This document shows positions 1 to 5,241 of a DNA stretch of 7,098 bases, piece by piece. The position numbers and the translations under genes are program-made. This DNA is from Methylococcaceae bacterium (GTDB lineage: Bacteria > Pseudomonadota > Gammaproteobacteria > Methylococcales > Methylomonadaceae), in assembly GCA_013140465.1 (NCBI GenBank), contig JABFST010000059.1, positions 1 through 7,098 of the forward strand, given 5' to 3'. The notes beneath the pieces are model-generated. The model worked only from the letters and a program-made list of their open reading frames with translations. It made no database searches and was not told the origin of the DNA. The first letter of the stretch is position 1. Every line of letters starts with the position of its first letter.

Positions 1-2
1 GA

Positions 3-95
3 TGGTCTGGAGACATTCGTGATTGGACACCTGTCGGTGATGTGGCACTTAATCCTGATCAAATCACTAAAGAAAAATTGAAGAAAGTGGCTTAA
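3..95 (+). CDS. C-terminal end of an unrecognised protein (partial)
   Basis: An open frame enters from the left edge and ends at TAA 93-95, giving 30 residues that finish ...NPDQITKEKLKKVA. The lysine-rich amphipathic end looks like a real protein terminus. The competing frame starting at base 1 also stays open, to TGA 79-81, but reads as a hydrophobic, less protein-like string. I do not recognise the family. The frame is the same as that of the PAS gene starting at 111, separated only by the stop and 15 bases. This piece shows no resemblance to the CheR region that normally precedes such a PAS segment, so it probably belongs to a different gene joined here by rearrangement. Confidence 0.35.
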   Translation, partial: WSGDIRDWTPVGDVALNPDQITKEKLKKVA

Positions 96-110
96 CTTTT
101 TGCGACAACT

Positions 111-914
111 ATGTTGACAAACACCGCCGTCAATTCAGAGCTACAGGCCAAAATTGAGCAATTGGCGGGTATGCAGAATGATATGAAAAACTTGCTCGAC
201 AATATCAATATCGGCACTGTGTTCCTTGACGAACGGCTGGTTATCCGGCGGTTTACGCGCGAGGCCACCAAGCTTTACCGGTTGGTCAGCTCGGACGTAG
301 GACGTCCGTTGGGAGACATCAAGTCCAATCTTGAAGGCGAAGAACTGTTGACTAAGGCCCAGATAGTGCTGGATACGCTGGTGCCGTTTGAACAGGAAGT
401 CCATATCCGTAACGGCGCATGGTATCTCGTGCGTATCCAGCCCTACCGTACCCTCGATAATGTAATCGAAGGCGTGGTGCTGACGTTTACCGACATCAGC
501 AAACGTGTTGAGGCAGAGACCGCTGTACAACTGGCTCGTGAACTGGCCGAAAATACCATTGATACCATCAGCAAACCGCTGCTGGTCCTTGATGACCGCT
601 TGCAGGTTGTTACTGCCAACCGTGCCTTTTACCAATATTTTCAAGTGACGGTTGCCGACACGGTTGGCCGCAAGATATACGACCTAGGCAATAGCCAGTG
701 GAATATTCCGGCTTTGCGCGAGCTTTTAGAGATCATACTCCCCCGCGACCGAGCCGTTGAAGGCTATGTGTTCGAGCATGATTTTCTGGGCATAGGCCAC
801 CACAAAATATGCTTGAATGCCCGTCGCATTGTTGGTAGAACCAGCGAGCCGGCATTGATATTACTGACAACTGAAGAGATTGGCGCTGAGCCGATCAAGG
901 AACACACGATATGA
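111..914 (+). CDS. Tandem-PAS protein, C-terminal part of a CheB-CheR-PAS hybrid
   Basis: The 267-residue product holds two PAS domains. A short coiled-coil entry (about 8-28, VNSELQAKIEQL) leads into PAS1 (about 25-130) with DNINIGTVFLDERLVIRRFT, DVGRP, the segment WYLVRIQPYRTLDNVIEGVV and the closing TFTDIS. PAS2 (about 143-255) begins at ENTIDTISKPLLVLDDRLQV. The WYLVRIxPYRT segment and preceding linker are characteristic of the PAS region of CheB methylesterase-CheR methyltransferase-PAS fusion proteins, where VN(S/A)ELQ lies just after the CheR domain. Here both enzymatic domains are missing and the protein begins almost exactly at that linker, so this is probably a 5'-truncated descendant. 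It could still make a cytosolic sensor fragment, but no clear Shine-Dalgarno precedes ATG 111. The stop overlaps the next start by ATGA, suggesting one transcript. Confidence 0.8.
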   Translation: MLTNTAVNSELQAKIEQLAGMQNDMKNLLDNINIGTVFLDERLVIRRFTREATKLYRLVSSDVGRPLGDIKSNLEGEELLTKAQIVLDTLVPFEQEVHIRNGAWYLVRIQPYRTLDNVIEGVVLTFTDISKRVEAETAVQLARELAENTIDTISKPLLVLDDRLQVVTANRAFYQYFQVTVADTVGRKIYDLGNSQWNIPALRELLEIILPRDRAVEGYVFEHDFLGIGHHKICLNARRIVGRTSEPALILLTTEEIGAEPIKEHTI

Positions 915-1468
915 ACCAGATTAAGCATGGGGTTAAATTGGCCAACTTGTTAAGAACACAAGCCGAAGCGATGGTGGGCAGCGTGGCCCCCGAAGAAGCG
1001 AAAGCCCGGCCTGCCGAGATTTTGCTGCATGAGCTGCTGGTACATAAGGTCGAGCTGGGTATGCAGAATGAGGAATTGCGTAGGGCAAATATAGCCCTTG
1101 AAGAAGCCCGCGACCGCTATATCGATCTCTTTGAATTTGCCCCGATTGGTTATGCCACAATCAGCAGGGAAGGCCTGATTGTCGAGATCAACCTGACCGG
1201 GTCTGGGTTGCTGGGCATTGATCGCAGCAAACTTATCAAGCGTCGTTTTTCGCAGTTTATTGCAACTCAGGACAAAGATCGCTGGTACCGCCTATTCCTG
1301 CGTATGATGGAACATCCCGCTGAAAAACAGAAATTTGGTCTGGAGATGATGCGCGGCGAAGACACGCGCTTCTATGCCCAACTTGATTGTCAGGTCAGGG
1401 AAGTTACTGATGCTCCAGCCATATTACGTGTCGCTATAACCGATATTAGCCAAATCAAACAGGCCTAG
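911..1468 (+). CDS. Stand-alone PAS-domain protein with N-terminal coiled coil
   Basis: The 185-residue product has a helical N-terminal segment containing ILLHELLVHKVELGMQNEEL (about 37-56), a typical signalling-helix/coiled-coil sequence preceding PAS domains in histidine kinases and GGDEF proteins. One PAS domain follows (about 70-183), starting at DLFEFAPIGYATIS and ending at the usual ITDISQIK. The protein stops right after PAS with no kinase, GGDEF, EAL or other output domain. The start overlaps the stop of the upstream PAS gene (ATGA at 911-914), with AAGGA at 897-901 as ribosome site, so translational coupling is likely. PAS proteins of this type commonly lie beside CheB-CheR-PAS genes and are thought to work in the same signalling pathway; the ligand cannot be read from the sequence. 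Partner binding through the coiled coil is inference. Confidence 0.85.
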   Translation: MNQIKHGVKLANLLRTQAEAMVGSVAPEEAKARPAEILLHELLVHKVELGMQNEELRRANIALEEARDRYIDLFEFAPIGYATISREGLIVEINLTGSGLLGIDRSKLIKRRFSQFIATQDKDRWYRLFLRMMEHPAEKQKFGLEMMRGEDTRFYAQLDCQVREVTDAPAILRVAITDISQIKQA

Positions 1469-1502
1469 CCCGCTACGCACTACCTCTTTTACATCCAAGC
1501 CG

Positions 1503-1521
1503 TTGTCTTTATCAAAGACAA
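1503..1521. other. Short perfect hairpin between the PAS and GST-like genes
   Basis: TTGTCTTT and AAAGACAA form a perfect 8-bp stem around a 3-base loop (ATC), 35 bases after the PAS gene stop. There is no T tract after it, so it is at best a weak or factor-assisted transcription end, or an mRNA 3'-end structure. Confidence 0.4.
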
Positions 1522-1563
1522 AGGCTCTATAGTTACGCTTATTACCCGTCATCATTATTACCA

Positions 1564-2217
1564 ATGACATCACCTTATCCTATTTTCTATAGTTTCCGCC
1601 GTTGCCCTTATGCGATAAGGGCAAGGCTCGCCATTACCATAGCCGGAATTGGCGTGGAATTGCGGGAAATTGAATTGCGCAACAAGCCAGAACAGATGCT
1701 TAAAGCATCCCCAAAAGGCACAGTACCCGTATTGCAGCTTGGTAACAGTGAAGTGCTTGATGAAAGCCTGGATATTATGCTGTGGGCATTGCAGCAAAAT
1801 GATCCCGGACAATGGCTAGCAACAGGAATGCAAGATGCCAGGGAATTGATCGAATGGAACGACGGAAAATTTAAATACGACCTTGACCACTATAAATATG
1901 CAGATCGATACCCAGAATATCCGGCTGATTATTATCGGCAGCAAGGCGAATTATTTTTAGCCGAATTGGAAGCCCGCTTAAATCAGAACGCATTCTTATG
2001 TGGAAACCAATTTGCGCTAGCAGATGCGGCAATCTTGCCTTTCATACGGCAATATGCCGCAGTCGATCCAGCATGGTTTGCCCAAGCACCTTATCCAAAA
2101 TTACAACAATGGCTGGACGATTTTTTAGTATCAAAACTGTTTGCCAGCGTCATGACCAAACACCAAAGCTGGCGACCTGGCAACCCACAAATACTGTTTC
2201 CTGAATCAGGTTGTTAA
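1564..2217 (+). CDS. Glutathione S-transferase-like protein
   Basis: The 217-residue product is a normal-length cytosolic GST-fold protein. The N-terminal thioredoxin-like domain (about 4-78) shows the SFRRCPYAIRARLA segment with a CPYA motif at 14-17, where the cysteine is the likely catalytic or glutathione-contacting residue as in omega/beta-type GSTs and glutaredoxin 2. TVPVL (53-57) carries the cis-proline at 55, and DES (66-68) is the usual glutathione gamma-glutamyl contact. The all-helical C-terminal domain follows (about 88-205), with FALADAAILPFIRQ (150-163) bearing the conserved N-capping-box aspartate at 154. The family performs glutathione-dependent conjugation, reduction or deglutathionylation; the substrate cannot be told. 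ATG 1564 is chosen because it sits just before the first beta strand, though no good Shine-Dalgarno is visible. It appears to be a single-gene unit, flanked by a hairpin and a repeat field. Confidence 0.9.
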   Translation: MTSPYPIFYSFRRCPYAIRARLAITIAGIGVELREIELRNKPEQMLKASPKGTVPVLQLGNSEVLDESLDIMLWALQQNDPGQWLATGMQDARELIEWNDGKFKYDLDHYKYADRYPEYPADYYRQQGELFLAELEARLNQNAFLCGNQFALADAAILPFIRQYAAVDPAWFAQAPYPKLQQWLDDFLVSKLFASVMTKHQSWRPGNPQILFPESGC

Positions 2218-2337
2218 TTTCTTGAATACGCATGAAGCACCAAATAGTCATCAACTACCAATAGTGTTGCTGGGCAAATACAAGTCCCAATACTCAATTA
2301 ATCGACGAAAATGGGGTATAAACGATAATAAGGATTT
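2218..2337. other. Non-coding spacer after the GST-like gene
   Basis: AT-rich relative to the surroundings, with no open frame of interest, no clear terminator and no recognisable RNA. It ends where the repeat field begins. Confidence 0.4.
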
Positions 2338-2396
2338 GCAACGCAACGCTGGAGCGTTGCGGGATGAATTCCCACGCGGAGCGTGGGAACTATAAA
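2338..2396 (+). repeat. 59-bp REP doublet, copy 1
   Basis: Two adjacent palindromes: CGCAACGCT-GG-AGCGTTGCG core (2342-2361) and TTCCCACGC-GGA-GCGTGGGAA (2369-2389), followed by CTATAAA. The whole 59 bases are identical to 4973-5031, and a third, slightly degenerate copy lies inside the cassette ending near 2692. Two palindromes in fixed order and spacing resemble REP doublets (REPIN-like elements), which are mobilised in trans by RAYT transposases. No transposase is present in this window. Confidence 0.75.
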
Positions 2397-2408
2397 ACCC
2401 CGAACGTG

Positions 2409-2467
2409 GGAACTAGACTGTAGAGACGCGATGCCTTGTTCCTAAGCATTGCTCTGGAACTAGACTG
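2409..2467 (+). repeat. 12-bp direct repeats of GGAACTAGACTG
   Basis: GGAACTAGACTG occurs at 2409-2420 and again at 2456-2467. These look like tails of degenerate REP copies (a GTGGGAAC element end followed by a shared flank). No coding potential is apparent. Confidence 0.4.
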
Positions 2468-2475
2468 ACACCTCG

Positions 2476-2496
2476 TTCCCAAGCTCTGCTTGGGAA
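2476..2496. repeat. REP-like palindrome, AAGC/GCTT variant
   Basis: TTCCCAAGC (2476-2484), loop TCT, GCTTGGGAA (2488-2496) form a perfect 9-bp stem. It differs from the element at 2565-2585 by a paired change, C to A in one arm and G to T in the other, so pairing is kept. Confidence 0.65.
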
Positions 2497-2559
2497 TGCC
2501 TACCTTCAAGCTCTGCTTGACGTATCAACCAGACCTAGCGGAGCTTGAAGGATAGGCAT
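2496..2559. repeat. Imperfect inverted repeat with 21-22-base arms
   Basis: The left arm 2496-2516 (starting ATGCCTACCTTCAAGC) and right arm 2538-2559 (starting GCGGAGCTTGAAGG) are complementary apart from one mismatch and one missing base, around a 21-base loop. The arms again carry the AAGCTC/GAGCTT core of the neighbouring REP-like elements, suggesting two oppositely oriented element copies. Confidence 0.6.
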
Positions 2560-2692
2560 CATCGTTCCCACGCTCTGCGTGGGAATGCCGCCCCAGACGC
2601 TCCAGCGTCTTCTAGCTTATGGCCTTGCCTGTGCGCAACGCAACGCTTGAGCGTTGCGGGATGAATTCCCACGCGGAGCGTAGGAACTATAA
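2559..2692 (+). repeat. 134-bp REP cassette, copy 1
   Basis: A composite of four palindromes: TTCCCACGC-TCT-GCGTGGGAA (2565-2585), AGACGCT-CC-AGCGTCT (2595-2610), CGCAACGCT-TG-AGCGTTGCG (2639-2658) and a slightly degenerate TTCCCACGC-GGA-GCGTAGGAA (2666-2686). It matches 4897-5030 base for base at a constant offset of 2338 with four substitutions by my count (about 97%). Both copies lie upstream of a DUF4062 gene. Confidence 0.8.
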
Positions 2693-2706
2693 TAAACTGG
2701 CGTTAC

Positions 2707-2744
2707 GGAGTGCAACGGCTTTAGACGTTGCCGTGTCGGCAACG
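2707..2744 (-). repeat. 29-bp hairpin repeat, inverted copy, with an overlapping 8-bp hairpin
   Basis: Bases 2707-2735 are the exact reverse complement of 4860-4888. The element core is GCAACG...CGTTGC. An additional perfect stem, CGTTGCCG (2726-2733), loop TGT, CGGCAACG (2737-2744), overlaps its end. Confidence 0.65.
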
Positions 2745-2788
2745 TGTGGCTGCGGTGTCCCTACAGCTATAAAAACCCCTCTCCCCAA

Positions 2789-2809
2789 CCCTCTCCCTGA
2801 GGGAGAGGG
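2789..2809. repeat. CCCTCTCCC/GGGAGAGGG hairpin repeat
   Basis: CCCTCTCCC (2789-2797), TGA, GGGAGAGGG (2801-2809) form a perfect 9-bp GC-rich stem preceded by AAAAACCCCTCTCCCCAA. This is a sequence type widely seen as intergenic repeats in proteobacteria; when translated it gives the spurious PLPNPLPEGEGA peptide. No T tract supports a terminator. Confidence 0.6.
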
Positions 2810-2828
2810 GGCTATCCCCCTATGTGCG

Positions 2829-3493
2829 TCGTTCCCACGCAGAGATTGGGAACGAGATAAACGGCGTTAAACGTTGTACGCGGCGGCACGGCAATGTCTA
2901 AAGCCATTGCACTCCAGGTGGCTGTGGGCTGCACAAAATGTAGGTATTGACCAAACACCCCCGCTACGCTATGGTTCGCCAACCTTCCGCACAACCCAAG
3001 CCACCCGCCGAGGCCACCATGCCCACACGCCCCAACGTTTTCATATCCGCCACTAGCGGCGATTTGCGCAGCGTGCGCGGTATCGTCAAAGACGCATTGC
3101 TCACCATCGGCTGCCATCCGGTGGAACAAACCAATTTCCCGCCCGATTACCGCAGCGTCTATGACATGCTCTACGGCAAGATTAGTGATTGCCAAGCCTT
3201 GGTGCATATCGTCGGCCTACGCTATGGCGCCGAACCGCAACCGCCGCACACCCCGCGCCGCTCGTACACGCAACTGGAATACGACATTGCCCGCGACTTG
3301 CAGCGCAAACGTGGGGATAAACGCTTTCGGGTGTATGTGTTCGTGTGTGCCGAAGGCTTTCCTTATGATGAGGCTTTGGATGTTGAAGAAGCAGATAAAA
3401 GGGAATTGCAACAACAGCACCGCCGCGCCTTATTGCAAGGGGATTTTTTGTATGAAACCCCGGCTGATTACCAAGCCCTAAAAGAGCGCATAC
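2829..3493 (+). repeat. Direct duplication, copy 1 (leader plus DUF4062 domain)
   Basis: It aligns to 5242-5907. Homology starts within a REP-like stem (TCGTTCCCA 2829-2837 with TGGGAACGA 2847-2855), covers a roughly 180-base leader, and runs through DUF4062 codon 158. It ends abruptly after GCGCATAC, beyond which the two copies share nothing. By hand count the leader is about 95% and the coding part about 93% identical, with a single one-base length difference in the leader and none in the coding part. The duplication is therefore fairly recent or maintained by gene conversion. Confidence 0.85.
2887..2915 (+). repeat. 29-bp hairpin repeat, GCAATG/CATTGC variant, in the DUF4062 leader
   Basis: The same element as 4860-4888 but with the stem GCAATG...CATTGC instead of GCAACG...CGTTGC, a compensated base-pair change. 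It lies about 100 bases before the DUF4062 start and is repeated identically at 5300-5328. Confidence 0.6.
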
Positions 3494-3597
3494 AAAGCGT
3501 ATGGATAAGTTGTGGGATGAGCGAGGGTAAGTTGCTTGGGCACATGCTTTTCGTGCCAGTCATTTCAATGCTAAGATTTGGTGATAGCTTTGGATAA
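3019..3597 (+). CDS. Truncated DUF4062-domain protein (duplicate of the downstream DUF4062-TPR N-terminus)
   Basis: The 192-residue product has DUF4062 at its N-terminus: VFISATSGDLRSVR (7-20), GCHPVEQTNF (31-40), a central hydrophobic strand ALVHIVGLRYGAEP (60-73) and SYTQLEYDIA (82-91), then a strand RFRVYVFV (102-109). Residues 1-158 parallel the protein at 5433, with about a dozen to twenty substitutions concentrated at 117-127. After residue 158 the sequence switches to an unrelated 34-residue tail, so the coiled coil and TPRs are lost. ATG 3019 is preferred because it directly precedes the domain and has GAGG at 3010-3013. The frame is open back to a TTG at 2947, and ATG 2971 is also possible. 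DUF4062 resembles the TIR/nucleoside deoxyribosyltransferase-like fold, with Glu87 in a position that could be catalytic; this is inference. It may be a gene fragment, a stand-alone effector domain or a decoy. Confidence 0.75.
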   Translation: MPTRPNVFISATSGDLRSVRGIVKDALLTIGCHPVEQTNFPPDYRSVYDMLYGKISDCQALVHIVGLRYGAEPQPPHTPRRSYTQLEYDIARDLQRKRGDKRFRVYVFVCAEGFPYDEALDVEEADKRELQQQHRRALLQGDFLYETPADYQALKERIQSVWISCGMSEGKLLGHMLFVPVISMLRFGDSFG

Positions 3598-3606
3598 TCT
3601 CACTGG

Positions 3607-3636
3607 CAATGCCACTAAACGCTGAATGTGGCATTG
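3607..3636. terminator. Possible hairpin end after the truncated DUF4062 gene
   Basis: CAATGCCAC (3607-3615) and GTGGCATTG (3628-3636) form a perfect 9-bp stem with a 12-base loop, starting 10 bases after the stop codon. There is no T tract, so an intrinsic terminator is uncertain. Confidence 0.35.
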
Positions 3637-3772
3637 AATCTCGACCCTGACGTTAAGGAAAATGTTTTTCATCCCAGTCAGTTATACCCTGCATGAACCG
3701 CACCGCCTATTTGGCAGGTGCAATTGTTATTTTTAAGAAACTAAAATTTCTTTATTACTGTCGGAACCTACC

Positions 3773-4660
3773 ATGAGAATACCCCCAACAAAAGCCCGCA
3801 CGATCCACTGGGTATTAATATTTTCCTTGGTACTCAGCCTATTCACTGGCTGTGCAAGCACCAATGATGTTAGCCATCCAGCACCTACCCAACTTGTCAC
3901 CATCCCCGCATCCCACCCTGAACGCGGTTTAGGTACGTTACAGGGCTATCTCGACACGCAAGCAGTTCTGGACAGTGTTGCCCTGCTGCCCCCGCCACCA
4001 CCGCCTGATTCGGCAGCATTTGCCCATGACGTGGAAGTTGCGCGTAGTACGTTTGCTTTGCGTGGCACACCGCGCTTTGAACTTGCCGTTGCCGATTATG
4101 ATTTAAAAATACCCAGTTTGGTCAACACGTTTTCTTGTGCGCTAAACGTCCAGATTACCGAAGCCAATGCGCCCAATTTATATACGGTGTTACGTCGCTC
4201 TTTCAGTGATTTGGGGGCATCAACCCGTGCCGCGAAGGAACACTTCAACCGTCTGCGCCCATTTCAGCTGAACCACGAACCGATAGGTGTCCCCGAAGCA
4301 CGGGCCTTTCTGGAAAAGAACCACTCTTATCCATCAGGCCACACTGCCATCGGCTGGGGGATAGCGCTCATCCTAAGCGAAATTGCGCCAGATCGGGCCA
4401 ACGAATTGCTGGCTCGTGGACGTGCTTTTGGGGAGAGCCGCACTATCGTCAACCATCATTGGTATAGTGATGTGGTGTGGGGGCGTTTCATGGGGGCGGG
4501 TACGGTCGCACGCTTGCACGGCGACCCGACTTTCCGCGCCGATATGGATGCGGCTAGGACTGAGTTTGCAGCAATACGCGCCCTAGGTCTTGCCCCGACC
4601 CGCGATTGCAAGGCGGAAGCGGCAGCACTGGCACAAGTAAAGTTTTACTGGAAGAAATGA
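3773..4660 (+). CDS. PAP2-superfamily (class A type) acid phosphatase, predicted lipoprotein
   Basis: The 295-residue product begins with a basic N-region and hydrophobic stretch (WVLIFSLVLSLF, 13-24) followed by lipobox LFTGC with Cys27, predicting export and lipidation. A Pro-rich spacer (73-78) precedes the catalytic domain. The three phosphatase motifs are complete: K155-x6-R162-P163, PSGHT (187-191, His190 as acid/base), and S222-R223-x5-H229-x3-D233, with His229 the expected phosphorylated nucleophile. The pattern and length fit bacterial class A non-specific acid phosphatases, which hydrolyse organic phosphomonoesters in the periplasm or at the envelope. The physiological substrate cannot be told. 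The gene sits between the two copies of the DUF4062 duplication and looks unrelated to it. A small ORF overlaps its stop (ATGA, 4657-4660), suggesting a former operon. The start has only a weak GGAA upstream. Confidence 0.9.
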   Translation: MRIPPTKARTIHWVLIFSLVLSLFTGCASTNDVSHPAPTQLVTIPASHPERGLGTLQGYLDTQAVLDSVALLPPPPPPDSAAFAHDVEVARSTFALRGTPRFELAVADYDLKIPSLVNTFSCALNVQITEANAPNLYTVLRRSFSDLGASTRAAKEHFNRLRPFQLNHEPIGVPEARAFLEKNHSYPSGHTAIGWGIALILSEIAPDRANELLARGRAFGESRTIVNHHWYSDVVWGRFMGAGTVARLHGDPTFRADMDAARTEFAAIRALGLAPTRDCKAEAAALAQVKFYWKK

Positions 4661-4770
4661 AACTAACCGCTGCCGAAACCAAAACCCGTTTGGATAGCTT
4701 AGGCCCAGAAGCGGGTTATGCGGCGGCGGACTGGCGGGTGCTTCAAGACAGTCTTATGCCGACCTTGTAG
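4657..4770 (+). CDS. Small ORF coupled to the phosphatase gene, probably cut short by a repeat
   Basis: The 37-codon ORF starts MKLTAAETKTRLDSLG and ends SLMPTL. The ATG overlaps the phosphatase stop (ATGA at 4657-4660), and GGAAGAA just before it can serve as ribosome site, so it reads like the start of a genuine second operon gene. Codon choice resembles the phosphatase. The stop TAG (4768-4770) lies inside the left arm of the inverted repeat that starts at 4767, so insertion of that repeat probably truncated a longer gene. The family is not recognised. It may be a pseudogene rather than a functional small protein. Confidence 0.5.
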   Translation: MKLTAAETKTRLDSLGPEAGYAAADWRVLQDSLMPTL

Positions 4771-4828
4771 GAGCAAGCCCTTGTGGTTGCCCCAAGGACA
4801 CACGGCAACCACAAGGGCTTGCCCCTAC
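4767..4828. repeat. Long inverted repeat with 25-bp arms
   Basis: The arms 4767-4791 (GTAGGAGCAAGCCCTTGTGG...) and 4804-4828 (...AAGGGCTTGCCCCTAC) pair over 25 bases with one A-C mismatch, around a 12-base loop. It belongs to the GTAGGGGCAAGCCC-type intergenic repeats known from many bacterial genomes. Because it follows the phosphatase operon it could act as a transcription barrier or 3'-end stabiliser, but there is no T tract. Confidence 0.75.
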
Positions 4829-4859
4829 GCGAAACGGGGGAGCTATAAAGCACTACCAA

Positions 4860-4888
4860 CACGGCAACGTCTAAAGCCGTTGCACTCC
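4860..4888 (+). repeat. 29-bp hairpin repeat, GCAACG/CGTTGC form
   Basis: The exact inverted partner of 2707-2735, and the same family as 2887-2915 and 5300-5328. The core stem GCAACG/CGTTGC encloses TCTAAAGC. Confidence 0.65.
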
Positions 4889-4896
4889 TGCCTTCG

Positions 4897-5030
4897 TCAT
4901 CGTTCCAACGCTCTGCGTGGGAATGCCGCCCCAGACGCTCCAGCGTCTTCTAGCTTGTGGCCTTGCCTGTGCGCAACGCAACGCTGGAGCGTTGCGGGAT
5001 GAATTCCCACGCGGAGCGTGGGAACTATAA
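4897..5030 (+). repeat. 134-bp REP cassette, copy 2
   Basis: The second copy of the cassette at 2559-2692, containing the four palindromes in the same order and spacing. The first palindrome is slightly broken here (GTTCCAACG instead of GTTCCCACG), while the last is perfect. Its final 59-base element (4973-5031) is identical to 2338-2396. It lies upstream of the full-length DUF4062-TPR gene. Confidence 0.8.
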
Positions 5031-5064
5031 AGACTGGGGAACTATAAACGCTGGGTAAAACTAA

Positions 5065-5087
5065 CGCCCATGCGCCCATGCGCCCAT
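5065..5087 (+). repeat. Octamer tandem repeat CGCCCATG, about 3 units
   Basis: CGCCCATG at 5065-5072 and 5073-5080, then CGCCCAT at 5081-5087. A short simple repeat immediately downstream of the REP cassette and next to the gene remnant on the other strand. Confidence 0.6.
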
Positions 5088-5095
5088 CCACACCT

Positions 5096-5239
5096 TCATC
5101 CCACCCCCAACACCACCCTAACCTGATGCACCACCCCATCATCCTGCAACACAATCTTGTCATCAGCCAAGCGGATACCATCCAGTTCTATAAACGCCAC
5201 ACCGCGCGTTACCCCTTCTGGGTTTTCGACAAATATTTG
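5096..5239 (-). pseudogene. C-terminal remnant of a GH94 / cyclic beta-glucan synthase-like protein
   Basis: Read on the - strand, about 47 codons ending at TGA (5098-5096) encode IFVENPEGVTRGVAFIELDG, then a short variable stretch, then LQDDGVVHQVRVVLGVG. The pattern ENPxGVxRGVxxxxLDG...DDGxxHxVxVVLG is what I recall as the extreme C-terminus of NdvB-type cyclic beta-1,2-glucan synthases and related GH94 phosphorylases. Only this tail remains. Upstream on the - strand it runs into the REP-like stem at 5241-5269 and then the DUF4062 leader, where the frame stays open by chance. It is therefore a truncated, non-functional leftover and the main non-repeat content of the gap between the cassette and the duplicated leader. 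Confidence 0.55.
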
Positions 5240-5241
5240 TC

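Noticed and set aside
141..644. Long open frame on the - strand under the first PAS gene
   Set aside because: The + strand frame has clear PAS motifs; the antisense product has no recognisable domain and is a shadow.
2338..2692. Possible CRISPR array because of recurring short repeats
   Set aside because: The repeats are palindromic, of differing types and irregular spacing, without uniform spacers or cas genes; REP-like elements explain them.
2619..2870. + strand open frame of 83 codons containing PLPNPLPEGEGA
   Set aside because: It is composed of REP palindromes and the CCCTCTCCC hairpin repeat; this peptide is a well-known artefact of translating such repeats.
2812..3207. - strand open frame opposite the first DUF4062 copy (and its twin at 5289-5621)
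   Set aside because: Both are antisense to the conserved DUF4062 codons and are similar to each other only because the DNA is duplicated.
3724..3756. Possible promoter before the phosphatase (TTGTTA with TAAAAT or TTTATT)
   Set aside because: The spacings are 12 or 21 bases, neither suitable for a sigma-70 promoter, so it is not claimed.
4718..5002. + strand open frame across the inverted repeat and REP cassette
   Set aside because: It is built almost wholly from repeat DNA with no ribosome site or domain.
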